Of a stretch of DNA of 64,000 nt, positions 9,204-16,815 are shown one piece after another. This DNA is from Megasphaera vaginalis (ex Bordigoni et al. 2020) (GTDB lineage Bacteria > Bacillota > Negativicutes > Veillonellales > Megasphaeraceae), in the NCBI RefSeq assembly GCF_900240295.1, contig NZ_OEQB01000002.1, positions 186,001-250,000 of the forward strand, read 5' to 3'. The stretch's first letter is position 1; every line of letters begins with the position of its first letter. The notes beneath the pieces are model-generated. The model saw only the letters and a program-made list of their open reading frames with translations. It was not told where the DNA came from and searched no databases. A program made the translations under genes and the position numbers.

Positions 9204-9264
9204 GTTCGAATGGAGCTTTTTAGAACTAAATGGAGTAGAAAAATAATTAGGAAAAATTTATAAT
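9204..9264 (+). promoter_or_regulatory. Conserved direct-repeat activator box and -10 of receptor gene 2
   Basis: Same box as at 3961: ATGGAGC, T-rich spacer, AGAACTAAATGGAGT, with the second GGAG at 9232-9235. A perfect -10 TATAAT lies at 9259-9264, again 27 bases after that half-site. No good -35 hexamer is present, as expected if an activator substitutes for it. Confidence 0.8.
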
Positions 9265-9275
9265 ACAATTATATT

Positions 9276-9295
9276 GATAAATGATAATAAAAATC
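9276..9295 (+). promoter_or_regulatory. Candidate Fur box upstream of receptor gene 2
   Basis: GATAAATGATAATAAAAATC resembles the Fur consensus with one extra base, in a very AT-rich stretch just after the -10. The composition makes chance matches easier, so this is weaker than the candidate at 4025. Confidence 0.4.
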
Positions 9296-9317
9296 AAAAG
9301 AATGAAAGGAGCAACAA

Positions 9318-12300
9318 ATGAGGAACCGATACGGCATAGCCCGGAAACAAACGGCGCTTTTCTGTGCCGTCTTACTGTGGATGTCGCTGCCTGTCTACGG
9401 GGCAGATGGGCCGACGGAGAGTGCCGGCGTTACGACGCGCGATATCCAGGTGCGGGCGGACGCGGCGAAGGAAGCGGCCAAGTACGAGTCGCAGAGCACG
9501 ACGATCATCACGAAGGAAGATATAGCAAAGAAGCAGGCGAAATCGGTAGAAGACATCATCTTCAATGAAACCGGAATGAATCGCGCTGTGGATGCCATGG
9601 GGCGCGTTACTGTTTCGATCCGCGGCGCCGAACCGCGGCACACGCTCATTCTCGTTGACGGGCAGCCCGTCATGGGCGACTTTGCCAAATACAGCGGCCA
9701 AGGCGATGAGCTGCAACGGCTGGGAACGGAAAATGTGGAACGCATCGAAATCATCCGCGGCGCCGCCTCGGCCAAGTACGGCGCCGACGCTATCGGCGGC
9801 GTCGTCAACGTTATTACGCGCAAACCGGCAAAATCGGCGGGAATGCAGGTCAATGTCGAAGGACGGCGTGTCCGCGGTGACGGCGATTTGTTGCCGTATC
9901 CGAGTTTTTTCCTTCGCGCCGATTCCGGCCAGATCGGTAAAATGCGTTTTACCGCTTATGGCGGCAAGCGAGACGTCATGCCTGTTTATAGTGCGGCTCT
10001 TTTTCACGGCGGCATGAATACAACAGAGCCGATTCGCAATTCGTTGCGATATTACGGCGCTATTAAAAATATCGGCGTACTGGCAACGTATGACATTGAT
10101 GCCAGAAACAAGATCGACGTCGGCATAGACCGGGCGAATGAAGAGATGGAACGATTTGTCAAGCATTCTGACGACAGCCCGGATCCCGTAGTCAACTATA
10201 GGCGAAAGGTAAACCGTAATACTTACCGTATCGGCTATGCAGGAAACGACGGCGGCAAGACGGATTGGCAGATCGATGCGGATTATGCCAAGATGAGAGA
10301 GCATGATATTACCTTGTCTTCCGTTGCGGCGTATTCCTCCTATGAAGGAAAGAATTCTTTGGAATATCTGGATAACATTATACATAAGCAATGGAATATA
10401 AAAGCAAGCGCAAATACGCAAATTAATGACGCGCATTTGCTGACCTATGGATTCGGGTACAGCAGGGAAAATGGCGAAGGCAGCCGATTGAAAAGTGCAA
10501 GGAATATCAAAACTCAACATATTGATCCTTGGGATTACGATAAAAATCTGCATAGTGATAAAGGTGTCGGCGCGCCGCAATCTCATGTTTACGATTATGC
10601 CATGTATCTGGATGAAAAAGGCATTCCCCAGTATGATCAAGCATATGAGTTGTATGGCTATAAAAATGAAGCCGGCAAGTCTGTGGTACCGGCCTATACT
10701 TATCAGGATTATGTCGATAATGTGGATGACGAAGAACGCATTGCCGCCTTTTCCCGTCAGCTGCGCGAAGAGAACCCGTCCTTGCAGGTGGAAGACGAAT
10801 GGGGAGAAATACCTGATGACGATATCGTCATGCGCAGGTATTATGATGCGAAAACGTTGAAGTGGCACGGCAAGACGTTTCAGGAAGAATCGGCCAATCG
10901 CTGTAACCGCCAAACGATTGGACAAGCGGAAATCAGCAAACAACATTTCTTCGTTCAAGATACGTGGCAAATCAATAAGGATACGTTGGTGACTCCTGTA
11001 TTACGATTGGATCACAGCAGTCTCTTCGGTTCGAATGTGAGTTTTAATGTGGGACTTACGCATGCTCTTGGCGGATCTTCCACACAACGGGTTAAGGCTA
11101 ATATCGGCACCGGGTATACGGAACCGGGAATGGGAGAATTATACTATAATTGGGAAATGTATGCCGGTATGCCTTATGACCTGGGAATAGGAAAGTTAGG
11201 ATATTACTGGTTTGGCAATCCGAACTTAAAACCGGAGAAGTCATTTAATTTCGACCTTGGCTTTGAAGCGGAAAAGGGTAAGACCGCAACGCGGGTAAAT
11301 GTGTTCCATAATCGTATTAAGGATTATATGACCACCTATTTTACAGGAAAACTTATGAATTTCTATCCCGATGCGGGTGTAAACACGTGGATCACACCGC
11401 CGGACATGATCTACAGCTTCAAAAATATAGGAAAAGCTGAAATTACGGGGCTGGAAGCGGAATTATCCCATCAATTCAATGATCATTGGTCCGGGAAATT
11501 GGGCTATACATATTTGCATGCCGTCAATAAAAGTGATCCGGATATGCCCGATCAATTGCTGAATAAACCGCAGCATAAGTTTGATATAGGTGTTACCTAT
11601 GATAATCGGAAAACCGGCTGGCGAGTTTCTTTGTGGGGTGATTATTACATTCATATGTTGGACAGCAACACGATTGCCAATAATGGGAATTATGTCCATA
11701 ATGACATCGGTGATGGGCAACCGGTGTATACATTTGCGGAAAAGGGGAAGCAAACCTACCAGAAAAAAACATTCGGCATATGGAATCTCCTGATTCAAAA
11801 GAGGTTTGATAAAGATGCGATTGCTTATGCGGGAATAGACAATCTCTTTAATCATCGTGATGATGATCAGGCAACGCAGGAACGGGTATATAAATTCGGT
11901 GTAAATATGAAATTCGGAGCTGCGGTGCAACCTGCCGAGAAAAAGGCTGCGGCCCCGAACGTTGCGAAGATATTCACACATAGCGAGCCGTGGTTTATTC
12001 ATGTGCCGTTTGACTTGCAGAAACCGAAAGGTGTCGCATTGATTGGTGACTATCGGTTGCGTTGGAATGCCTTTGGCGGTAAACAAAAGCCGGCAGACGC
12101 CCGGGTTACGGCTGTGTCCAGCGTCGGGTCGGCGTATAAGAATTATCTGGAAAAAGCTGGGCACGGCTTTGAACAGCGTTTTCGACTTGGGCTTGATGCC
12201 CGAATCGGCCGGTATACGAATATCACGCTGTTAGGCGGTGCTTCTGGCATAAGCGGCGTCGATACGGCGCAGGACATTGCCGGATCCAGAGGCTTGGGCC

Positions 12301-14066
12301 GGCAGCGCCTTGAAGCGGTTGACCTCATGCAACATGTGCGTAAATGGGATTTTTCTCTTGGCCGTTTAACGGAACCGATGGGTGTTACCGGCTATTGGTT
12401 CGGAAAGACATTTGACGGCGTCCGCGCTATATGGACGAGTGGAAAGAATCAGGTGCGTTTGGGCTATGGCGATTTTAGCGCTAGTACGGGGATCAACGAT
12501 TCGGCGTACACGCATGCTGTAACGAAGATTTTTATGCGTCCGCCGACTAAACATGAATGGTTGGGGCAGGACCAACCGGAAAATTATGCGCTTCACGGTG
12601 AATACAGCGACATGACGATACGGACACCGGGGTTTGAAAGCCTGTATCAGAAGTTGGTGAAAGCAGGCTCCTTGGAGGAAGAAAAGAAAATTATTGATAC
12701 CTACATGGCCGTTATCAAGAAAGATAAGCCCGGCTTGTATGAAAAACTGAGCAAGCGCAGCGGTCAGTATTATATGAATAGCTATATCTGGAGAAAGGTT
12801 ACGGTAAAAGACGCGGCCGGCAAGATTGTCAAAGAAGTTATTACTACGGATGTACCGGTCGTATATGTCAAAAATACAACTTTCGATAAAGCGAAGATTC
12901 AGCAAGACGGAGAAGAAACATGGCGGCGTCTGATGGCGATGACCGGTGAAAACGGAGAAGAGTGGGATGACTATATTCAAGATTCGTCTTTAGTACGCGA
13001 AGGCGCATATCATATAACTTCTGAATTTTACGGCTACGGCATATATACGGGCAAGGAAGTATTGGAAGACCTCGGTGCAGACCACAAAGGAAAACGATAC
13101 GCAGGGCTTCCTGTGAATAAGTTGAAAGCCGGAGATATTCAGCCGCTGACGCAGGCAGAAGCTAAAAACAGAGCGTCGTCTTCGTTGTGGAACAGAGATA
13201 CGGCGTGGATGACGGTGTATAAAAAATTGCCTAATGGTAATGGTATTCAAGGCTATAAGGCGGCTCCTATCTCCCCGATCGCTAAGCGCGTGCTTTTCTG
13301 GTTGGCAGGGGATATGTGGAAGCCGGAAGATGACAGTACGCTGCCGTTGCACTTATTAGAAAAAGAAGGGTATTTGATCGCGCAGATGGGAACCGTTCTG
13401 GTACAGGATCAGCTTCCGGCACTTGATCGGGCCTTCTTCGTCCAGGCCAAGCACGAAATTACGCCGAACTTCGGCGTAGCCGCCTGGTACCTGCGCTCCG
13501 TAGGGGACGATAAGCACACTTATGCGGCGGCTCACGGCGACGGCAACGACCTGGCATCTTTCGACACGTTGGCCAATGTCATCGGCATCGGCGCCAAGTA
13601 CCGCTTTGGGAAGCAGGCGTCCGTATCCTTCGATTACGGCCAGAACCGTACTGACTTCGGCCGGTACATGAACGGCCATACGGTGTACGTTCATCAGGCG
13701 GGAACGTCGGGCTTTACGATGGGCGGCAGAACGGGCGGCGGGACGCCGCACTTCTGGACGGTACGATTCGACATCGGCCGGGCCGACACGGACAAGCCGG
13801 GAAGCTGGAACGCCTTTGCCGACTACAAATACTTCCAGCACGGGTCTTTCTTCGGGGGGAACGGAACGGAAGGCGTACCGGACCGGTACCTGGACGGCAT
13901 GTGCAGTTTCACGCTCGGAGCGGGCTACGTACCGGCCAGGAATTTCCTGCTGGAAGCGTTTTATACCTTTGACGCCAAAGGCATCGGCAAGCGGGATACG
14001 CTCTACGGCAGTGAAAACTTCACGCTCGGCGATTACACGCGCATTCAGGCGACGTACAGATTCTGA
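9318..14066 (+). CDS. TonB-dependent receptor 2 fused to a second porin-like outer-membrane barrel
   Basis: 1582 residues, intact. Signal peptide (ALFCAVLLWMSLPVYGA), then the plug (about 60-190; IRGAEPRHTLILVDGQPVMG, IEIIRGAASAKYGADAIGG), then a receptor barrel ending near residue 866 with ERVYKFGVNMKFGA. From about 880 to 1582 there is a second domain with its own outer-membrane features: GFEQRFRLGLDARIG, FSLGRLTEPMGVTGYWFG, YGQNRTDFGRYMNG, FADYKYFQHGSFFGGNGTE, and a last strand TRIQATYRF ending in Phe. Residues 1072-1365 are an insert unlike the one in receptor 1. The receptor part should import a metal chelate or heme using TonB energy. The second barrel could be a porin or a docking and release partner (inference). 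The ATG has the RBS AAAGGAG. Its own activator box and -10 lie upstream. Confidence 0.9.
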   Translation: MRNRYGIARKQTALFCAVLLWMSLPVYGADGPTESAGVTTRDIQVRADAAKEAAKYESQSTTIITKEDIAKKQAKSVEDIIFNETGMNRAVDAMGRVTVSIRGAEPRHTLILVDGQPVMGDFAKYSGQGDELQRLGTENVERIEIIRGAASAKYGADAIGGVVNVITRKPAKSAGMQVNVEGRRVRGDGDLLPYPSFFLRADSGQIGKMRFTAYGGKRDVMPVYSAALFHGGMNTTEPIRNSLRYYGAIKNIGVLATYDIDARNKIDVGIDRANEEMERFVKHSDDSPDPVVNYRRKVNRNTYRIGYAGNDGGKTDWQIDADYAKMREHDITLSSVAAYSSYEGKNSLEYLDNIIHKQWNIKASANTQINDAHLLTYGFGYSRENGEGSRLKSARNIKTQHIDPWDYDKNLHSDKGVGAPQSHVYDYAMYLDEKGIPQYDQAYELYGYKNEAGKSVVPAYTYQDYVDNVDDEERIAAFSRQLREENPSLQVEDEWGEIPDDDIVMRRYYDAKTLKWHGKTFQEESANRCNRQTIGQAEISKQHFFVQDTWQINKDTLVTPVLRLDHSSLFGSNVSFNVGLTHALGGSSTQRVKANIGTGYTEPGMGELYYNWEMYAGMPYDLGIGKLGYYWFGNPNLKPEKSFNFDLGFEAEKGKTATRVNVFHNRIKDYMTTYFTGKLMNFYPDAGVNTWITPPDMIYSFKNIGKAEITGLEAELSHQFNDHWSGKLGYTYLHAVNKSDPDMPDQLLNKPQHKFDIGVTYDNRKTGWRVSLWGDYYIHMLDSNTIANNGNYVHNDIGDGQPVYTFAEKGKQTYQKKTFGIWNLLIQKRFDKDAIAYAGIDNLFNHRDDDQATQERVYKFGVNMKFGAAVQPAEKKAAAPNVAKIFTHSEPWFIHVPFDLQKPKGVALIGDYRLRWNAFGGKQKPADARVTAVSSVGSAYKNYLEKAGHGFEQRFRLGLDARIGRYTNITLLGGASGISGVDTAQDIAGSRGLGRQRLEAVDLMQHVRKWDFSLGRLTEPMGVTGYWFGKTFDGVRAIWTSGKNQVRLGYGDFSASTGINDSAYTHAVTKIFMRPPTKHEWLGQDQPENYALHGEYSDMTIRTPGFESLYQKLVKAGSLEEEKKIIDTYMAVIKKDKPGLYEKLSKRSGQYYMNSYIWRKVTVKDAAGKIVKEVITTDVPVVYVKNTTFDKAKIQQDGEETWRRLMAMTGENGEEWDDYIQDSSLVREGAYHITSEFYGYGIYTGKEVLEDLGADHKGKRYAGLPVNKLKAGDIQPLTQAEAKNRASSSLWNRDTAWMTVYKKLPNGNGIQGYKAAPISPIAKRVLFWLAGDMWKPEDDSTLPLHLLEKEGYLIAQMGTVLVQDQLPALDRAFFVQAKHEITPNFGVAAWYLRSVGDDKHTYAAAHGDGNDLASFDTLANVIGIGAKYRFGKQASVSFDYGQNRTDFGRYMNGHTVYVHQAGTSGFTMGGRTGGGTPHFWTVRFDIGRADTDKPGSWNAFADYKYFQHGSFFGGNGTEGVPDRYLDGMCSFTLGAGYVPARNFLLEAFYTFDAKGIGKRDTLYGSENFTLGDYTRIQATYRF

Positions 14067-14120
14067 CTGCAAGAATGCATTTTTATTCCGCTTTTGCAGT
14101 GCGCGGAATTTTTTCTGAAC

Positions 14121-14154
14121 GGCTCTGTTGCAAATTGCGGCAGAGCTGTTTTTC
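14121..14154 (+). terminator. Probable terminator after receptor gene 2
   Basis: A short hairpin (GGCTCTG at 14121-14127 with CAGAGCT at 14141-14147) is followed by GTTTTTC. It is weaker than other terminators here, with a brief T-run. Confidence 0.5.
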
Positions 14155-14247
14155 GTGTGGAATGGCTGCGTGGTATACTGTAAACGGAAGCGATTGAGAT
14201 AGCTTGCCGTATTTTGATCCTTTTATGGATATAATCATAAAGTCGGT

Positions 14248-14308
14248 GTCCAAATGGAGCTTTTTAGAACTGATTGGAGTAGACAGGATGGAAATACTTT
14301 GTTAATAT
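14248..14308 (+). promoter_or_regulatory. Conserved direct-repeat activator box and -10 of the exbB-exbD-tonB operon
   Basis: Third copy of the box: AATGGAGC, T-run, AGAACTGATTGGAGT, with the second GGAG at 14276-14279. The hexamer TAATAT at 14303-14308 lies at the same 27-base offset as in the two receptor promoters. A moderate Fur-like stretch (about 14316-14335) follows. The box links energy supply and receptors in one regulon. Confidence 0.75.
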
Positions 14309-14449
14309 TTGAATGTAATAATTACTCTCAATTAATGACTGAACAGAAGGAGGCGGGTTCGGCAAAATGTAACGGTACGCTGCAGGTGTGTGTCGTGTTT
14401 TATTGATGCGATCAGGTATATAGTTGAAGGATAATAGGAGAGTGTCGAC

Positions 14450-15079
14450 ATGGAAGGATTTTCGTATTGTATTCATTTGTTTCACAGCGGCGGTATCGTT
14501 ATGTATCCGCTCTTGCTCTTGTCCGTCATCACGGTGGCAATTGCAGTGGAACGGGGATTTTATTATCAGACGAACCGCAGCGGCTCGAAGAAGTTTTTTC
14601 ACGGCGTTTATCACGCTGCCAAAACCGATAATTGGTCGGCGGCGGAGCAGCTTTGCAAGGAGTTTCCGACGTCCATCAGCCGAATTATTGCGGCAGGTTT
14701 GGCAAATGATGCTTCGGAGATAGCGATGAAGGATGCGTTTGCCGAAACGATGGCGGCTGAAGCTGTCGGCTTCCGCCGTTATCTCGATTACCTCAGCGCT
14801 ATCGTTACCATTGCGCCGCTTCTGGGACTGCTCGGTACGGTAACAGGAATGATCAATACTTTCAGCGTGCTGGATAACGGCGCCGGCGCCATGGCCATGA
14901 CGGGCGGTGTCGGCGAAGCGCTGGTCGCTACGGCAACCGGGCTTTGTGTCGCGATCATCGCGTTTTGCGTGTATACCTATTTCAGTCATCAGCTGGACAC
15001 GATCATTAGCGATACGGAAAGTCTCTGCGTTTCCGTTTTGAACGGAAAAATGAAAAAGTGGGGGAAGGACAATGTTTAA
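14450..15079 (+). CDS. exbB: ExbB-type proton channel subunit of the TonB system
   Basis: 209 residues of the MotA/TolQ/ExbB family. A membrane helix near residues 15-35 is followed by a cytoplasmic stretch and then two more helices around AIVTIAPLLGLLGTVTGMI and ALVATATGLCVAIIAF, which hold the family's conserved channel motifs. With ExbD it forms the inner-membrane proton-driven motor that energises TonB. It is the first gene of an operon that overlaps exbD by 8 bases, has the RBS AGGAGAG, and is preceded by the same activator box as the receptor genes. Confidence 0.93.
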   Translation: MEGFSYCIHLFHSGGIVMYPLLLLSVITVAIAVERGFYYQTNRSGSKKFFHGVYHAAKTDNWSAAEQLCKEFPTSISRIIAAGLANDASEIAMKDAFAETMAAEAVGFRRYLDYLSAIVTIAPLLGLLGTVTGMINTFSVLDNGAGAMAMTGGVGEALVATATGLCVAIIAFCVYTYFSHQLDTIISDTESLCVSVLNGKMKKWGKDNV

Positions 15080-15476
15080 TCGCCATCGGATGAAGAGGAA
15101 GCCGCAATTTATGATCATTCCCATGATCGATATCATTTTCTTTCTTCTCGTCTTTTTTATGATGAACAGCTTGCAGACGGTGGCGCAGAAAGCCTTGTCC
15201 GTACAGCTGCCGCAGGCACAGAGCGCTTCGGCGCCGGCGCAGCTGCCGATTATTCTGACGTTGGATGCCGAAGGGCACATTACAGTTGATAATAAACCGG
15301 TCAGCTTGCATGAAGCGGATCAGATCATGAAGCAGCATATGTCGGAAAACAATCATGCTTCCGTTATTTTGCAGGCTGATAAGCGTACGGCGCACGGACA
15401 GGTCGTCGCCGTCATGGATATGTTGAAGGGAGCCGGGGTTAAGCGGCTGGCCATTGCTGCAGAGCAGAAAGGATAG
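15072..15476 (+). CDS. exbD: ExbD-type subunit of the TonB motor
   Basis: 134 residues. A short cytoplasmic start is followed by one membrane helix (MIPMIDIIFFLLVFFMM) containing the conserved aspartate in MIDIIFFLLVFF that carries protons in the ExbD/TolR family. A periplasmic domain follows, ending in QVVAVMDMLKGAGVKRLAIA. The start overlaps the end of exbB, which implies translational coupling. It ends 4 bases before tonB. Confidence 0.93.
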   Translation: MFNRHRMKRKPQFMIIPMIDIIFFLLVFFMMNSLQTVAQKALSVQLPQAQSASAPAQLPIILTLDAEGHITVDNKPVSLHEADQIMKQHMSENNHASVILQADKRTAHGQVVAVMDMLKGAGVKRLAIAAEQKG

Positions 15477-15480
15477 GAAT

Positions 15481-16242
15481 GTGAAGAATTTATCATGGAT
15501 GAAGGCCTATACTGCTTCCGTGATTCTTCATCTCCTGTTGATCGGCATCGGTGTTGTTGTTTTTTCCGGTACGGTGATGGAAAAGGAGCAGCTGTATGTC
15601 ATTGATTTGCAGACTGGCGAGGTAATCAGTCAGGGCAGCGGCCATGCCGGCGGCGGTGGCGGCAGCGCCGTCGATTTCCCGGAACCGCTGAAAGCGGAGG
15701 ATGTGGAAAAACGTTTGGCCGAAGTGGAAAAGACGCAGCCTGTTGCGCCGTCTCCGGCACCGCCGGCGGTGCCGGAGACGGCGACCGGTTCACAGCAAAC
15801 GCCGGCTGCCTCTGAAGCGCACGGAGAGGGTAGCGGCGCCGGCAGTGGAGAGGGCAGCGGCTTGGGTGCCGGTCAGGGCAACGGCAGTGGAGACGGCCAG
15901 GGGTACGGAGAAGGCAGCGGCAGCGGACAGGGGAGCGGTGACGGCAATGTTTCCGGAACCGGTACGCAACCTTTTGACGTGGAAGGATTCTGGGGCGCTG
16001 TTAACGGCAATAAGCAATATCCACCAATGGCTATCAAACGTCATTTGGAGGGAACCGTCATAATTATGACGACACTGGACGGCGGGGGGAACTGCCTCGG
16101 TGTTTCTGTCGCCGCGTCTTCGGGGCACGATATCCTCGATAATGCGGCTGTCAAGGCCGCATACGCGGCGTGCCCGTTTCCAAATGCGAGCGGCAGAACC
16201 GTTACAGTTCAGACGTCGGTTCATTTCGGACTTAATGAGTAA
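15481..16242 (+). CDS. tonB: TonB energy transducer with an unusual Gly/Ser-rich periplasmic linker
   Basis: 253 residues from a GTG at 15481 (RBS AAAGGATAGG). An N-terminal membrane anchor (VILHLLLIGIGVVVFSG) is followed by a short Pro-rich stretch (about 82-100) and then about 50 residues (112-162) almost wholly Gly, Ser and acidic/Gln, built from GSG[E/D/Q]G-like units. The C-terminal TonB domain follows, with YPPMAIKRHLEGTV as its signature and a final strand VQTSVHFGL. Classical TonB spans the periplasm with a rigid Pro-Lys/Glu linker, so a flexible Gly-rich one is notable. It should contact the two adjacent receptors. Confidence 0.9.
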   Translation: MKNLSWMKAYTASVILHLLLIGIGVVVFSGTVMEKEQLYVIDLQTGEVISQGSGHAGGGGGSAVDFPEPLKAEDVEKRLAEVEKTQPVAPSPAPPAVPETATGSQQTPAASEAHGEGSGAGSGEGSGLGAGQGNGSGDGQGYGEGSGSGQGSGDGNVSGTGTQPFDVEGFWGAVNGNKQYPPMAIKRHLEGTVIIMTTLDGGGNCLGVSVAASSGHDILDNAAVKAAYAACPFPNASGRTVTVQTSVHFGLNE

Positions 16243-16293
16243 GGTGTGAAATAAGGCAGTTATCATATTAACGGTATAAAGGAGAGGATATAT

Positions 16294-16815
16294 TTGAAAA
16301 CGGTTGTCTTGTACTCATCACGCACTGGGAATACGAAAAAGGTGGCTGAAGCGATCGCTTCCGTCTTGCCGGCGGGCACTCCCTGCTTGCCGGTCGGCGA
16401 AGCGCCGGCTGATCTGGAAGAATACGATTGCGTATTCCTCGGCTTCTGGGTAGATCGCGGTACTGTCAATGAGGAAGCGAAAAACGTTTTATCCGGGTTG
16501 CAGAATAAGCATGTTGCTGTTTTTGCGACACTCGGCGCACCGCCTGATTCGGTGCATGCCCTGACTGCATTGGACAATGCGGCGGCGTTGCTGCCGTCGG
16601 GAAAGGCGCCGGCCGGTCGGTTTATTTGCCAAGGAGCCGTTGATCCCAAGCTGATTGAAATGATGTATCAGAAGTTTCCTGCCGGTTCTCCCCATGGCAA
16701 GAGTCCCGAACGGGACGCCATGCATGCCGAGGCGGCAAAACATCCGAATGAAGAGGATTTTGCCAAGGCCAAAGCCTTTGCAGCAGAGGTGTTGAAAGGA
16801 GTGGCAGAGGCATAG
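16294..16815 (+). CDS. Flavodoxin-family protein, likely electron donor to the adjacent radical SAM enzyme
   Basis: 173 residues from a TTG at 16294 with a strong RBS (AAAGGAGAGG). It starts with the flavodoxin phosphate loop YSSRTGNTKKVAEAI and continues with the flavin-binding region around FLGFWVDRGTV and FATLGAPPDS. Flavodoxins supply the electron that ChuW/HutW-type radical SAM enzymes need. The stop codon is followed with no gap by the start of such an enzyme, which implies coupled translation. Use as its dedicated donor is inference from this arrangement. Confidence 0.85.
   Translation: MKTVVLYSSRTGNTKKVAEAIASVLPAGTPCLPVGEAPADLEEYDCVFLGFWVDRGTVNEEAKNVLSGLQNKHVAVFATLGAPPDSVHALTALDNAAALLPSGKAPAGRFICQGAVDPKLIEMMYQKFPAGSPHGKSPERDAMHAEAAKHPNEEDFAKAKAFAAEVLKGVAEA

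Noticed and set aside
9372-10970. A 532-codon open frame on the minus strand inside receptor 2
   Set aside because: It is the antisense of a well-supported gene, with no RBS and no domain; long antisense frames are common in GC-balanced coding DNA.
15817-15966. Repetitive GGCAGCGG-like DNA as a repeat element or CRISPR-like array
   Set aside because: It is coding sequence for the Gly/Ser linker of TonB; repeats are imperfect, short and in frame.
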